A stretch of DNA of 38,459 nucleotides from Pseudomonadota bacterium (GCA_030684355.1 JAUXTN010000137.1:1-38459); one strand, 5' to 3'. Shown: positions 7,431 to 16,307, numbered from the stretch's first letter. Notes: generated from the letters alone by a model not told the origin. Program-made: numbers and translations.

Positions 7431-10427
7431 ATGTCACTCGCGCCCTCGCTCCCGCGCCCGCTCAGGGCCCTCCTGCTCGTCTCCTGCGGCGTGGCGGCCT
7501 TGCCCGGCTGCGCCCCGGAAGGGTGCCTCTCGGGCGCCGAAGACTGTGTCGTCCCCTCCCCCTGCGAAGCCGTCGTCTTCACGTGTGACGGCGGTTCCAC
7601 CGAGGCCTACGTCCTCGGCGCGGGCGACACGTTGCCGACCCAGCCGGCGACCCTCGCCTCGCCCGGCGACATCGTGCTCGGGAACGACAAGGTGGTCGCG
7701 GTCATCGAGGCCCTCGATCACCCGCACTACCTGGGGCCCACCGGCGGCGGCCTCGTCGACCTGACGACGCGCGGCGCGGCGAACGACTCGCTCCGGCACG
7801 TGTACCCGACGACCGGCGTGCTCCCGGGGGACGCCGCCAACTTCACCTCGATCGAGATCCTCGAGGAGGGCGACATCAAGGCGGTCCAGCTCCTCGGCAC
7901 GCTCGACGGCTACCCCGACGTCCGCATCGCGACCCGCTACGAGGTGCGCCCCTGCGAGCCCGGCGTGCGCATCCGCACCGAGATCGTGAACGAGACGTAC
8001 GACGCGCTCTCCTGGTTCCCGACCGACGCCTGGTACTTCGGCGACCGCGGCAACCTCCCCTTCGTCCCCGGTCCCGGCCTCGGCTTCACCTACCCGCCGT
8101 TCGGCCTCACCAACCTGCTCGACGGCTTCCGCGACGTTCCGTACATGGTGTCGAGCCAGCACAGCGACACGGCCGCCTCCTACGCCGAGGTCGCGTGCAA
8201 CGAGGACGCGCTCAGCGGCTTCCACAGCGTGCAGATCTCCGCGATCGGGCAGTCCCCCCGCATCGTGCAGCCGCGGGACTACTCGGTCTTCGAGCGCTTC
8301 ATCGCCGCGGTGGACGGACGTTCGGTCTCCAACGCCGGCGACATCGCGTTGGAGCTCCGCGAGCAGCTCTTCGGCGAGGCCTACGCCGAGCTCTCCGGCA
8401 CCGTGGTCGCCACGGGCGGCACGATCGGCGAGGGGCAACGCGCGAGCGTGCTCGTCTCCGAGGGGAACGCGGGGATGGCGGTCGAGGCCCGCACGCCGTG
8501 GAGCCACACCTACCCCGACGCCGACGGACGGTGGTCCGTGCGGGTGCCGGCGGGCCGGGACTACGTCGTGACCGCGGAGGCCTTCGGGCGGCCGGCGGGC
8601 GAGGTCGAGGTGAGCGTCGGCACCGGCGCGACCGAGGCGCCCACGCTCACGCTCCCCTCGGCGGGGGAGGTCACGATCGACGCCACGATCGACGGCCTGG
8701 CGGATCACGTGCTGGTCTTCGTGGTGCCGGCCGACGACAGCACCGACACCGGCACGAACGGCGAGATGTTCGGGCACTTCGGGGCCTGCGCGCCCCTGCT
8801 CGGCAACCCGCACGGCCCCTCTCCGGCGTGCAACCGGGTGCTGGTGAACGGCCCGACGACCATCCCCGTCCCGCCGGGCACCTACGACTTCGTCGCCGTC
8901 GCCGGCCCCTTCTCGTCCATGGGCATCGCGCAGGGGGTCACCGTGGAGGGGGGCACCGGCCAGTCCGTGCTGCTGGAGATCGAGATGCTCGATCTGCAGC
9001 CCGAGGGCACGCTCAGCGGCGACTTCCACATCCACGGCTCCGCGTCCTTCGACAGCGGCATCCCCGACGAGGATCGCGTGCGGGCCTTCCTCGCGTCGCG
9101 CATGCAGGTCATCGCGACGACCGAGCACGACACCGTCTGGGACTACTCCGCCGCGGTCGACGCCCTCGGCGCGGGCGACCGCCTCGAGCTCATCACGGGC
9201 ACGGAGTCGACCGGCCACATCCTGTTCCCGTTCCGCAGCGACTACGGCTTCCCGCTGGTGGTCGGGCACTGGAACTTCTGGCCGATCGCCTTCGATCCCG
9301 CCGCGCCCTACCGCGGCGCCTCGTGGGACGAGCTCGCCGAGCCCGGCGCCTTGATGACGCGCCAACGGGACGAGGGCAATTGGGACGCCGACATCGGCGT
9401 CGCGCAGCTCAACCACCCGGTCGGCGGGCTCCAGTTCGGCCGTAACTTCGGGTGGATCAGCGCCACCGGCATGACCCTGAACGAGCCCCCGCAGGAGAGC
9501 TACGACGGCTCCGGCCAGAGCCTCTACCTCCACGCGCCCGACGGCGCGGACTTCTCCAACGCCGACTACGACGTGCAGGAGGTCATGAACGGCACGAAGA
9601 ACGAGGCCCTGCTCGCGTACCGTGCGTTCTGGTTCTACCTGCTCCAGCACGGCATCGTCCGCGCCGGCACCGCGAACAGCGACTCCCACACGCTCACCGA
9701 GAACGTGGTCGGCTCGCCGCGCACGCTCGTGTGGTCCGACACCACGCTCGAGGCGTTCGACCTCGGCACCTTCGATGCCGCCCTCCGCGAGGGCCGCTCG
9801 ATCGGCACGAACGGCCCCGTCATCCAGGCGCGGGTGACCGACGCGGGCTCCCTCTACGAGCCCTCGGTGCTCCCCTTCGCGCCCAGCGGCACCGCCGAGC
9901 TCCAGGTCGTCCTCACCGCCGCCCCGTGGGTGCCCGTCGAGGAGGTGCGCGTCATCGTCAACGGCGAGGTGATGATCACCTACACGCCGACGATCAGCGC
10001 CGATCCGTTCGGCACGGACATCGCGAGCCGCCTCGACATCTCCATCCCGCTCTCCGATGTCCTCCCCGCGTCGGGGGACGCGTGGATCGTCGTCGAGGCG
10101 GGCGCGGCGCTGGAGGAGAACGTCGACTTCGACTGCGACGGCATCCCCGACACCGGCGACAACAACGGAGACGGCGTCATCGATGCCCTCGACGTCGACA
10201 CCGACGGCGACGGCCTCGTGGACGGCACGGACGCCCTGCCCGACACCGACGAGGCTGGCTGCTTCCTCACGACCGGCCCGGTGACCGATCCCCCCGAGCC
10301 CGAACGAGGCACGCCCGAATGGTACTTCCGCGCGGTGACCCCTCCGCACGGCTACCCGATGGCGTTCACCAACCCGTTCCTCGTCGACCGCGACGCCGAC
10401 GGCACCTTCACCGGGGCGGAGGAGTGA
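7431..10427 (+). CDS. CehA/McbA-type PHP metallohydrolase lipoprotein
   Basis: A 998-residue lipoprotein: the N-terminal signal ends in a lipobox (AALPGC) and is followed by a Cys-rich stretch. A carboxypeptidase-like/beta-sandwich region occupies about residues 320-420. A PHP-type metal site spans about 530-760: FHIH (H533, H535), TEHD (H566, D567), GTES, LNHP (H662) and NSDSH (D751, H753). This set matches the CehA/McbA family, whose founders hydrolyse carbamate and amide bonds. The C-terminus has Asp-rich calcium-binding repeats (DTDGDGLVDGTDA) like thrombospondin type 3 repeats, ending in an EF-hand-like DRDADGTFTGAEE. The protein is probably anchored in the outer membrane or exposed on the surface; the natural substrate is unknown. 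ATG 7431 is chosen over an upstream in-frame TTG because it begins the signal peptide. Its stop overlaps the next start by one base (TGATG). Confidence 0.85.
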   Translation: MSLAPSLPRPLRALLLVSCGVAALPGCAPEGCLSGAEDCVVPSPCEAVVFTCDGGSTEAYVLGAGDTLPTQPATLASPGDIVLGNDKVVAVIEALDHPHYLGPTGGGLVDLTTRGAANDSLRHVYPTTGVLPGDAANFTSIEILEEGDIKAVQLLGTLDGYPDVRIATRYEVRPCEPGVRIRTEIVNETYDALSWFPTDAWYFGDRGNLPFVPGPGLGFTYPPFGLTNLLDGFRDVPYMVSSQHSDTAASYAEVACNEDALSGFHSVQISAIGQSPRIVQPRDYSVFERFIAAVDGRSVSNAGDIALELREQLFGEAYAELSGTVVATGGTIGEGQRASVLVSEGNAGMAVEARTPWSHTYPDADGRWSVRVPAGRDYVVTAEAFGRPAGEVEVSVGTGATEAPTLTLPSAGEVTIDATIDGLADHVLVFVVPADDSTDTGTNGEMFGHFGACAPLLGNPHGPSPACNRVLVNGPTTIPVPPGTYDFVAVAGPFSSMGIAQGVTVEGGTGQSVLLEIEMLDLQPEGTLSGDFHIHGSASFDSGIPDEDRVRAFLASRMQVIATTEHDTVWDYSAAVDALGAGDRLELITGTESTGHILFPFRSDYGFPLVVGHWNFWPIAFDPAAPYRGASWDELAEPGALMTRQRDEGNWDADIGVAQLNHPVGGLQFGRNFGWISATGMTLNEPPQESYDGSGQSLYLHAPDGADFSNADYDVQEVMNGTKNEALLAYRAFWFYLLQHGIVRAGTANSDSHTLTENVVGSPRTLVWSDTTLEAFDLGTFDAALREGRSIGTNGPVIQARVTDAGSLYEPSVLPFAPSGTAELQVVLTAAPWVPVEEVRVIVNGEVMITYTPTISADPFGTDIASRLDISIPLSDVLPASGDAWIVVEAGAALEENVDFDCDGIPDTGDNNGDGVIDALDVDTDGDGLVDGTDALPDTDEAGCFLTTGPVTDPPEPERGTPEWYFRAVTPPHGYPMAFTNPFLVDRDADGTFTGAEE

Positions 10428-11275
10428 TGGGCGCGTTCATCCTGCTGGTCTCCCTCGTCGACATCGCCTACGCCGGCCCGTGCGAGTCCGACACCCTCGG
10501 CATCGCCACCGGCCCCGTCACCGTCGGGTTCCAGGACGGCGACCTCGGCGTTCCGCGCCGCGTGTGCGGCCGCACGGAGGTCGGCCTCGCGCCCGGCGGG
10601 TCCGCGGTGGTGGACACCGCCAACTTCTACGGCCACATCGTCGCGGGCGGCACGCTCGAGGGGAGCTGGGCGCCGTCGCGACGCACGGAGGTGTACGTCG
10701 GGGTCGAGGCGTTCCGCTACGACAGCGTCATCACGCCCATCCCAGCCACCTACATGGGGTTCGGGCACGTCAACCTCGGGGCGACGCAGCGGCTCTGGGA
10801 GAACGACACCCTCGCGCTCGCCGTGCACGGCCGCGCCGTCGTCCCCACGGCCGTCGGCCTCTACCGGAACGCCTACCCGGTCGGGCTCGACGTGGGGGTC
10901 GCGGGGCTCTGGGCGCCGCTCGACACCGTGCGGGTGCACGCGGACGTGGGCGGGCTCGGGTCCGCCGCCATCTCGCACGGCCCGGCCCTGCCCCGCGCCG
11001 GCGCCCGGGTGATGGTCGGCGGCGAGTGGCAGCCCGCGCGGCACTTCGCCGTGGTCCTCGATGTCACCTCCATCTTCGGGTACACCGCCCCCGTCGACGT
11101 GGTCGCCGGCTCGCTCGGCCTGCGCGTCGGCATCGGGAAGCGCGTCGGCGTCGAGCTCGGCGCCGCGGTGCCGCTCGCGGGGCGGGAGCGGGCCCTGGCC
11201 GCCGGCGAGCTGAAGGTGAACGTGCGGCTCGGGAAGCTCGAGGGGCACATCGCCCCGGTCCCCGCGGACAACTAG
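10427..11275 (+). CDS. Exported beta-barrel-like outer membrane protein candidate
   Basis: A 282-residue protein with a signal peptide (MGAFILLVSLVDIAYAG, cleavage after AYA). The rest is a regular series of short amphipathic strands with aromatic and Gly turns (YVGVEAFRYDSV, YMGFGHVNLGATQRLW, LALAVHGRAVVP, LGLRVGIGKRVGVELGAAVPL), typical of outer membrane barrels of 8-14 strands. It contains two Cys near the mature N-terminus. No named family is recognised. Its ATG overlaps the stop of the PHP lipoprotein gene by one base, so both are almost certainly made from one message; a surface hydrolase with its own barrel partner is a reasonable hypothesis. The frame open upstream inside the lipoprotein gene is an Arg-rich shadow. 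Confidence 0.72.
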   Translation: MGAFILLVSLVDIAYAGPCESDTLGIATGPVTVGFQDGDLGVPRRVCGRTEVGLAPGGSAVVDTANFYGHIVAGGTLEGSWAPSRRTEVYVGVEAFRYDSVITPIPATYMGFGHVNLGATQRLWENDTLALAVHGRAVVPTAVGLYRNAYPVGLDVGVAGLWAPLDTVRVHADVGGLGSAAISHGPALPRAGARVMVGGEWQPARHFAVVLDVTSIFGYTAPVDVVAGSLGLRVGIGKRVGVELGAAVPLAGRERALAAGELKVNVRLGKLEGHIAPVPADN

Positions 11276-11357
11276 GCCCCCGCGGAGGAGCCCCCCTGGC
11301 GCGCGGAGACCCCGGCGACCCCGGCCGAAGCCGTGGCGCCGGGGCCCGGGCTCGCGG

Positions 11358-11384
11358 GGGGAGGCTCCCGGGGGGGGCCTCCCC
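11358..11384. terminator. GC-rich inverted repeat between convergent genes
   Basis: GGGGAGGC (11358-11365) pairs perfectly with GCCTCCCC (11377-11384) around an 11-base loop. It lies between the stop of the barrel-protein gene and the stop of the converging repeat-protein gene, where a shared transcription end is expected. No T-run follows on either strand, so this is a terminator candidate by position and shape only. Confidence 0.35.
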
Positions 11385-11398
11385 GCCATGCCGCCGGA

Positions 11399-13147
11399 TC
11401 AGCCGGCCGCGACCGCGACCATCCCGCCGAAGGCCGCGGCGATGGCGCTCACCACGGCGGTCGCCACGCTCCACCACGCCGCCGTCGCGGCGGTCTTGCG
11501 GGCCTCTTCGGCCTGCCGGAGCGTCTCGTCCCGCGCCGCAAGCATGCGCCGCTCGACCTCGTCGCGCACCGCGCGCAGGCGGCGGTTCACGGAGTCCCGC
11601 GCGGCCTCGACCTGCTGGAGGATCCGCTCGGCGTCGGCCTCGGTGAGGTCCCGCCGCGACGAGAGGATGGCCTTCACGGTGTCGCGGTCGACCGCCTTCA
11701 CGCGCTCCGCCAGGGCCTCGGCGCCCGCGCCGGGCTCCTCGAGGAGCCGCTCGATGTCCGAGCGGATGCCATCGTAGTCGAGCTCGGGCCGCCGCAGCGA
11801 CTCCAGGTACGCGCGCACCTTGTGCGTGGCGCGCTCGCGCACCTCGGCGACATCGGCCCCCGGCCGGGCACCGACCGCGCCCGACGCCAGGGAGCGCGCC
11901 CACCGCTCGACGGTCTCGACGATGCGGTGCGCCTCCTCCTGGCTGATGTCCGAGCGCTGGGCGAGGATCGCCTCGATGGTGCCGCGATCCAGCATGCGGA
12001 CGCGCTCGCGCAGGGCGGCGAACCCCGTCGCCGGCTCGGCGAACAGGCGGTCGAGGTCACGCTTGATCCCATCGGGGTCGAGCGCCTCCTTGCCCGTGCT
12101 CCGCAGCCACTCCTCGATGCGCAGCCGCGTCGACGCGGCCTCGTCCTTGGTCCGGCCGGTGAGGCGGAGCGCGGTGTCCGCCACGGTGGTGACGGCGTCC
12201 TTGCCCGAGAAGGCCTCGTCCTTGATGACCCGGAGGGCTTCGTCCACCCCCTGCGCCACGGCTTGCACGTCGCGCCCCTGGATGGCCGACGTCGGCCGGG
12301 CCCGCAGCACGCTCACGACGGTCTCCCGGTCGACGAGGGGCTCGCCCTCGTGCTCGGCGATGGCCTGGATCTCCGTCTCGTTGAAGAGCTGCTGCACCTC
12401 GCGACGCACGGCGGCGGGGTCGATCGGGTGCGGCGTGAGCTGCTTGACGTAGCCGCGGATCTCGTCGCGCACGCGATCCATGCGCACGTCCCGGAACAGC
12501 TCGTCCTTCACCGCGCGCGTGATGCGTCCGGCCATGTCGGCCGCGTGCGACTCGTCCGAGCGGGCGAACACCCCCGACATCCCACCCCATGCGGTGCGGA
12601 TGCCCACCCCGACCGTGCGGAGCAGCGTACCGACGAGCGACCACGCTGCGGTGGCCTGGACGGTCGACATGACGAGGTAGAACAGCGCCCAGATCACGAG
12701 CCCGATGATGGCGCCCAGGAGCGCGCTGATCGTGAGGCTCAGCTCGACCGCGAGCCAGCTCGCGAAGAACAGGGCGAGGCTCGCCGTGATGAGGGCCCAG
12801 AGGCCGATGCCCGTGGTGACCTGGCGCGCGCGCTGGCCCATGGTGAGGGGCTCGCCGGTGCGCACGCCGCGCCGCCGCGTGTCCTCGCCCTCCTCCGGGC
12901 CGATGCGCAACGCGCTCACTCCGGCGGCGAACGAGAGGTTGGTGAGCAGGAACTGGAACCCTACGGCGAGCACGAGGCCCGCCAGGATCGCGAGCCAGAA
13001 ATTGGGGCCGGACATGAGCCCGGTGGCCTCCTGTGGTGTGAGGACCAGCGGGTCCTGCGCTTGGGCGCGGTTTACGAGCGCGGGTGCCACGCTCAGCAGG
13101 CCGACGAGGAGCAACCTGGCGGTGCCCCGGTTTGCAAGACGAAACAT
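11399..13147 (-). CDS. Exported membrane protein with three copies of a helical repeat
   Basis: A 582-residue protein with a signal peptide (about residues 1-30), three hydrophobic segments (roughly 50-75, 112-135 and 138-165) and a final one at the C-terminus (about 556-580). Between these lies a soluble region with three related segments of about 80 residues (approximately 229-310, 341-417, 444-519). Their openings align: GYVKQLTPHPIDPAAVRREV, EWLRSTGKEALDPDGIKRDL and AYLESLRRPELDYDGIRSDI. Copies two and three continue with ERVRMLDRGTIEAILAQR and ERVKAVDRDTVKAILSSR. I recall similar 'LDPDGIKRDL' repeats in unannotated bacterial membrane proteins but cannot name the family. A coiled-coil-like Arg/Glu-rich helix (about 505-550) precedes the last membrane segment. 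The start at 13147 has a GGGGG ribosome-binding stretch. It faces the PAD gene divergently across 138 bases. Confidence 0.8.
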   Translation of the reverse strand: MFRLANRGTARLLLVGLLSVAPALVNRAQAQDPLVLTPQEATGLMSGPNFWLAILAGLVLAVGFQFLLTNLSFAAGVSALRIGPEEGEDTRRRGVRTGEPLTMGQRARQVTTGIGLWALITASLALFFASWLAVELSLTISALLGAIIGLVIWALFYLVMSTVQATAAWSLVGTLLRTVGVGIRTAWGGMSGVFARSDESHAADMAGRITRAVKDELFRDVRMDRVRDEIRGYVKQLTPHPIDPAAVRREVQQLFNETEIQAIAEHEGEPLVDRETVVSVLRARPTSAIQGRDVQAVAQGVDEALRVIKDEAFSGKDAVTTVADTALRLTGRTKDEAASTRLRIEEWLRSTGKEALDPDGIKRDLDRLFAEPATGFAALRERVRMLDRGTIEAILAQRSDISQEEAHRIVETVERWARSLASGAVGARPGADVAEVRERATHKVRAYLESLRRPELDYDGIRSDIERLLEEPGAGAEALAERVKAVDRDTVKAILSSRRDLTEADAERILQQVEAARDSVNRRLRAVRDEVERRMLAARDETLRQAEEARKTAATAAWWSVATAVVSAIAAAFGGMVAVAAG

Positions 13148-13285
13148 GGTCCCCCCTGACAGACCAAGCTAAACGCCGGGCGCGAGGCGATAAGAAGCCG
13201 GCGCCCCGAGGTCGAATAATCCCGTGGGCGAACAGGCGGGCGAGCCCTTCGCCGGCTACTGTGCCGGGCCCGCTCCGGAGCCTCG

Positions 13286-14845
13286 ATGTTTCTGCGCCGC
13301 CTCCCGGTCCCGCTCCTCCTCGGCGTGTGCGCGCTCGCCGCCTGCAAGAAGCCCGACGCGGACGTGGTCTCCCCCACCCTGCCTACAGGCCCGCTGTACG
13401 GCGTTCCCAACATCGACGATGACGACGAGAACGGCGAGCCCGACTGGGACGACGCGCGGGCCCAGGGCGAGAACGACTGGGTCACCGTCGACCTCTCCGG
13501 CTTGGGCGACGTGGAGCTGACCCTCGCCGGCAACCTCGACGCCGTGCGCGTGTGGAAGGACGATGAGCTCCTGCTCGACGCCGACACGAGCACCGCCACC
13601 GCGGGCGGAGGCGTCTACGAGGTCGAGCTGGGCGACTTCCTCGCGACCGCCACGCTCTCGGTGGTCCCCGTCGACTCGCCCGAGGCGGCGGTGGAGCTCT
13701 CCATCGCCTCCGCCCCGCTCATCCTCAACCATCACCTCGCAAGCGCGGAGCTGGTGGTTGCCATGGCATCCACGGGGCGCTCGGGGAACGAGACCTTCAT
13801 CGCCGGCTTCTCGGATGTGCTGGGAGACGGGTTCCTGCCGTTCGATCTCCAGGACTACGGATGGGACGTCTGGGTGCAGGACGAGCTGGAGTTTGCCACG
13901 CTCACCGCGCCGGGCCAACGCATGGATGTCGTCATCGACTCCATCCGCACGAACAATGACCGGTACCTCGACAACGCGCCCGAGTCGGAGCTCGAGGCCC
14001 CGGACACCGCGGTGCGCACATGGGGCACCGGCCGCGCGACCTCCCAGGACTCCTTCGGAAACCTGGAGGTGTCACCTCCGGTCACGGTAGATGGGGTGGA
14101 GTACCCCTTCGGCCGCATCTATTGGGGTGAGGTCAATGGCCGCGGGGTCACGGACGAGCTCGCGGACTTCCTCGAGGCCCAGAAGGTGCAGGCCCCCTTC
14201 CAGCTCGACAACACCTGGCTCTGCGTCGGCCACGTCGACGAGTTCTCGAGCTTCGTGCCCGACCCCACCGCGCCCAAGGGCTTCCGCTTCCTCTACGCGG
14301 ACACCAACCTCGGCCGTACGTTCCTGGAAGGCCTCGACCCCGCGACCTCCCTGCCCCGCTACCGCACCGACCACGGCTACGCCAACGTGGGCGCCATCGT
14401 CGACGACCAGGCCCTGTGGGCGTCGAACGCGGACATGCAGGCGGACTACCTCGATCCCAACCTTGCCATCTTCAAGGCCGCGCTTGGCTTGGATGACGCG
14501 GACATCATCCTGGTGCCGGCGGTCTTCGAGGAGAACGACATGTGCGGGGGCGCCGCGCTGGCGCTCATCCCGGCAACGGTGAACCTCGTGGTCGCCGACA
14601 TGGGCTCCGGCCCCGAGATCTTCCTGCCGGACCCCTTCCTGCGCACGGACGACGATGACCAGGGCTCCGACCCCTTCATCGCCGAGGTCGCCGCGCTCCT
14701 CCCGGACAGCCTGAACCTGCACTGGCTCGACGACTGGGATTGGTACCACGTGCAATGGGGCGAGGTGCATTGCGGCAGCAACACCCAGCGCCCCCCCACC
14801 CGCGACTGGTGGACCGACGCGAAGCACCTCCTGGAGGGCGAATGA
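13286..14845 (+). CDS. Protein-arginine deiminase (PAD) domain lipoprotein
   Basis: A 519-residue lipoprotein (lipobox LAAC, C20). It carries the C-terminal domain of vertebrate-type peptidylarginine deiminases, which hydrolyse peptidyl-arginine to citrulline and ammonia in a Ca2+-dependent manner. The catalytic set is complete: D199 in VWVQDELE, H316 and D318 in GHVDEFSSF, and C496 in EVHCGSN, corresponding to D350, H471, D473 and C645 of human PAD4. SQDSFGNLEVSPPVTVDG followed by VEYPFGRI is close to the vertebrate sequence. An Asp-rich segment (residues 43-56, IDDDDENGEPDWDD) resembles the calcium-binding middle domain. This is not the Porphyromonas type, which belongs to the agmatine-deiminase branch. 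The lipid anchor puts the enzyme in the periplasm or on the surface, facing host, prey or its own envelope proteins. GGAG lies 5 bases before the ATG. The stop overlaps the HEAT-repeat gene by 4 bases. Confidence 0.92.
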   Translation: MFLRRLPVPLLLGVCALAACKKPDADVVSPTLPTGPLYGVPNIDDDDENGEPDWDDARAQGENDWVTVDLSGLGDVELTLAGNLDAVRVWKDDELLLDADTSTATAGGGVYEVELGDFLATATLSVVPVDSPEAAVELSIASAPLILNHHLASAELVVAMASTGRSGNETFIAGFSDVLGDGFLPFDLQDYGWDVWVQDELEFATLTAPGQRMDVVIDSIRTNNDRYLDNAPESELEAPDTAVRTWGTGRATSQDSFGNLEVSPPVTVDGVEYPFGRIYWGEVNGRGVTDELADFLEAQKVQAPFQLDNTWLCVGHVDEFSSFVPDPTAPKGFRFLYADTNLGRTFLEGLDPATSLPRYRTDHGYANVGAIVDDQALWASNADMQADYLDPNLAIFKAALGLDDADIILVPAVFEENDMCGGAALALIPATVNLVVADMGSGPEIFLPDPFLRTDDDDQGSDPFIAEVAALLPDSLNLHWLDDWDWYHVQWGEVHCGSNTQRPPTRDWWTDAKHLLEGE

Positions 14846-15750
14846 GCTGGATCCTGGTCGCCGCCCTCGGGGCGGCCCTCGCCGGTACGCCGAGCCCCGC
14901 CTCCGCGGGCGGCATCGACCCGGGGGTGGACGCTCCGTCCGCCCTCGTCCCCGCGGCCAACGCCGCTCTCGCCGCGCCGACCGCGCACGCCCTCGCCGGG
15001 TCCCCGGTGAGCGACGCCACGCTGACCGCCCTCGCGGATGACGCGGGATGGCGCCTCCGCGCCCGCGCCGCGTCCGCGTTGACCTGGCGGCGCGATCCAG
15101 CCTTCGCCGAGGGGGTGGCGCTGCTCGCGCCGGCCACCACCCGTAACGGCGCCGTCCGCTTCACCGACCGCCGCCTGCGCGCCCCGGAAGCCGCGCCGCT
15201 CCTCGTGGAGCGCCTCCTCTCGGGCACCGGCGCCAGCGCCGAGCGTGCCGCGCTCGTCGAGGCCCTGCGCCTCTCCGGGGGCGACTGGAGCGAGGCCGCC
15301 GCGGGCCTCTACGCCACCGAGACGGACGCCGCCGTGCGCGCCCAGCTCGTCAGCGCGTTGCAGGACGCCGAAGCCGCCGTGGCAGAGCCGACCCTGACCC
15401 GCGCGTTGGCCGACGCCGACGCGGGCGTTCGCGCGGCCACCGTGCGCGCGATCGGGGCCCGCAACGATGGCGCCGGGTACGCCTCCGCCGTCTACGCGTC
15501 GCTCGACGACAAGGACCCCGACGTGCGCGCCTACGCGGCCCGCGCCGTGGGCTGGCTCGGCCTCACCGACGGGTGGGACGGCGTCGTGGCCCTCCTCTCG
15601 GACCCCTCCGCCGAGGTCCGGCTGAAGGCCGTCGCGGCGCTGGAACGGCTCGATGCGGGCCGCGCGGCCACCCTCCCCGAGCTCGAGGCGCTCGCCGCCG
15701 ATCCCGATGCGCGCGTCGCGCGAGCCGTGGCGCGCCTCCTCGGGCGGTGA
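14842..15750 (+). CDS. Exported HEAT-repeat protein
   Basis: A 302-residue protein with a signal peptide (MSWILVAALGAALAGTPSPASAG). Most of it is HEAT/PBS-lyase-like helical repeats, clearest at AQLVSALQDAEAAVAEPTLT, DAGVRAATVRAIGARNDG, DPDVRAYAARAVGWLGL, SAEVRLKAVAALERLD and DARVARAVARLLGR. Such repeats form an alpha-solenoid used for protein binding. ATG 14842 overlaps the PAD stop (ATGA), so the two are translationally coupled; a role as partner or scaffold for the deiminase is plausible but inferred only from this. There is no lipobox, so it should be soluble in the periplasm or secreted. The open frame upstream of 14842 lies inside the PAD gene and is a shadow. Confidence 0.82.
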   Translation: MSWILVAALGAALAGTPSPASAGGIDPGVDAPSALVPAANAALAAPTAHALAGSPVSDATLTALADDAGWRLRARAASALTWRRDPAFAEGVALLAPATTRNGAVRFTDRRLRAPEAAPLLVERLLSGTGASAERAALVEALRLSGGDWSEAAAGLYATETDAAVRAQLVSALQDAEAAVAEPTLTRALADADAGVRAATVRAIGARNDGAGYASAVYASLDDKDPDVRAYAARAVGWLGLTDGWDGVVALLSDPSAEVRLKAVAALERLDAGRAATLPELEALAADPDARVARAVARLLGR

Positions 15751-15797
15751 CTTTCCCGTCCACCCCGCGATGACATAGGCGGAACCGGGCTTATTCC

Positions 15798-16307
15798 ATG
15801 CTCATCCTGGGGAAGGGCATGGTGCTGGTATGGCTGTTCGTGGGGTGTGGCGGGGTGCGCGGGGATCAGGCCGAGGGCCTCGTCCTCAACGAGGTCCTCG
15901 CGAGGAACACGATCACGAACGTCGATGACGCGGGCGAGTTCGACGACTGGATCGAGATCTTCAACGGCGGCGAGGAGCCGGTCTCGCGCAAGGACCTGTT
16001 CCTAAGCGACGACGGCAACGCCCCCGCGCGGTGGCCGCTCCCGGAGGGCGATCCCATCGAGCCCGGCACCTGGCTCCTGGTCTGGGCCGACGGCCAGCCC
16101 GAGCAGGGCGAAATGCACGCCCCGTTCAAGATTGGCGGCATGGGCGAGACCGTCGTCTTCTCGTACATCGGCAGCGGCGAGCCGCGCACCATCGACCAGG
16201 TAGACTTCGGCGAGCAGCTTCCCGATCTCGCCTGGGCTCGCGTTCCGAACGGCGGCGTCGAGTGGGTGGCGGCGACCCCGACGCCGGGCGAGACGAACGG
16301 CGAGTGA
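15798..16307 (+). CDS. Lamin-tail-domain (LTD) lipoprotein
   Basis: A 169-residue protein whose mature part is nearly all one lamin tail domain, an Ig-like beta sandwich. It has the usual opening (LVLNEVLARN), FDDWIEIFNGG, LFLSDDGNAPARWPLP, TWLLVWADG and the closing WARVPNGGVEWVAATPTPG. Bacterial LTDs are extracellular and often attached to nucleases or other surface enzymes; the fold is thought to mediate binding. The N-terminus has a lipobox (LFVGC). ATG 15798 keeps the Lys needed for a signal peptide (MLILGKGMVLVW); an in-frame ATG at 15819 has the better ribosome binding site (GGGGAAGG) but would leave an uncharged signal. It follows the HEAT gene by 47 bases on the same strand, so it may belong to the PAD operon. 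Confidence 0.8.
   Translation: MLILGKGMVLVWLFVGCGGVRGDQAEGLVLNEVLARNTITNVDDAGEFDDWIEIFNGGEEPVSRKDLFLSDDGNAPARWPLPEGDPIEPGTWLLVWADGQPEQGEMHAPFKIGGMGETVVFSYIGSGEPRTIDQVDFGEQLPDLAWARVPNGGVEWVAATPTPGETNGE

Noticed and set aside
7434..10349. 971-residue open frame antisense to the PHP lipoprotein gene
   Set aside because: The translation is Arg/Gly/Val/Asp-rich low-complexity sequence, typical of the reverse frame of a G+C-rich gene. The plus-strand gene has a lipobox and metal motifs.
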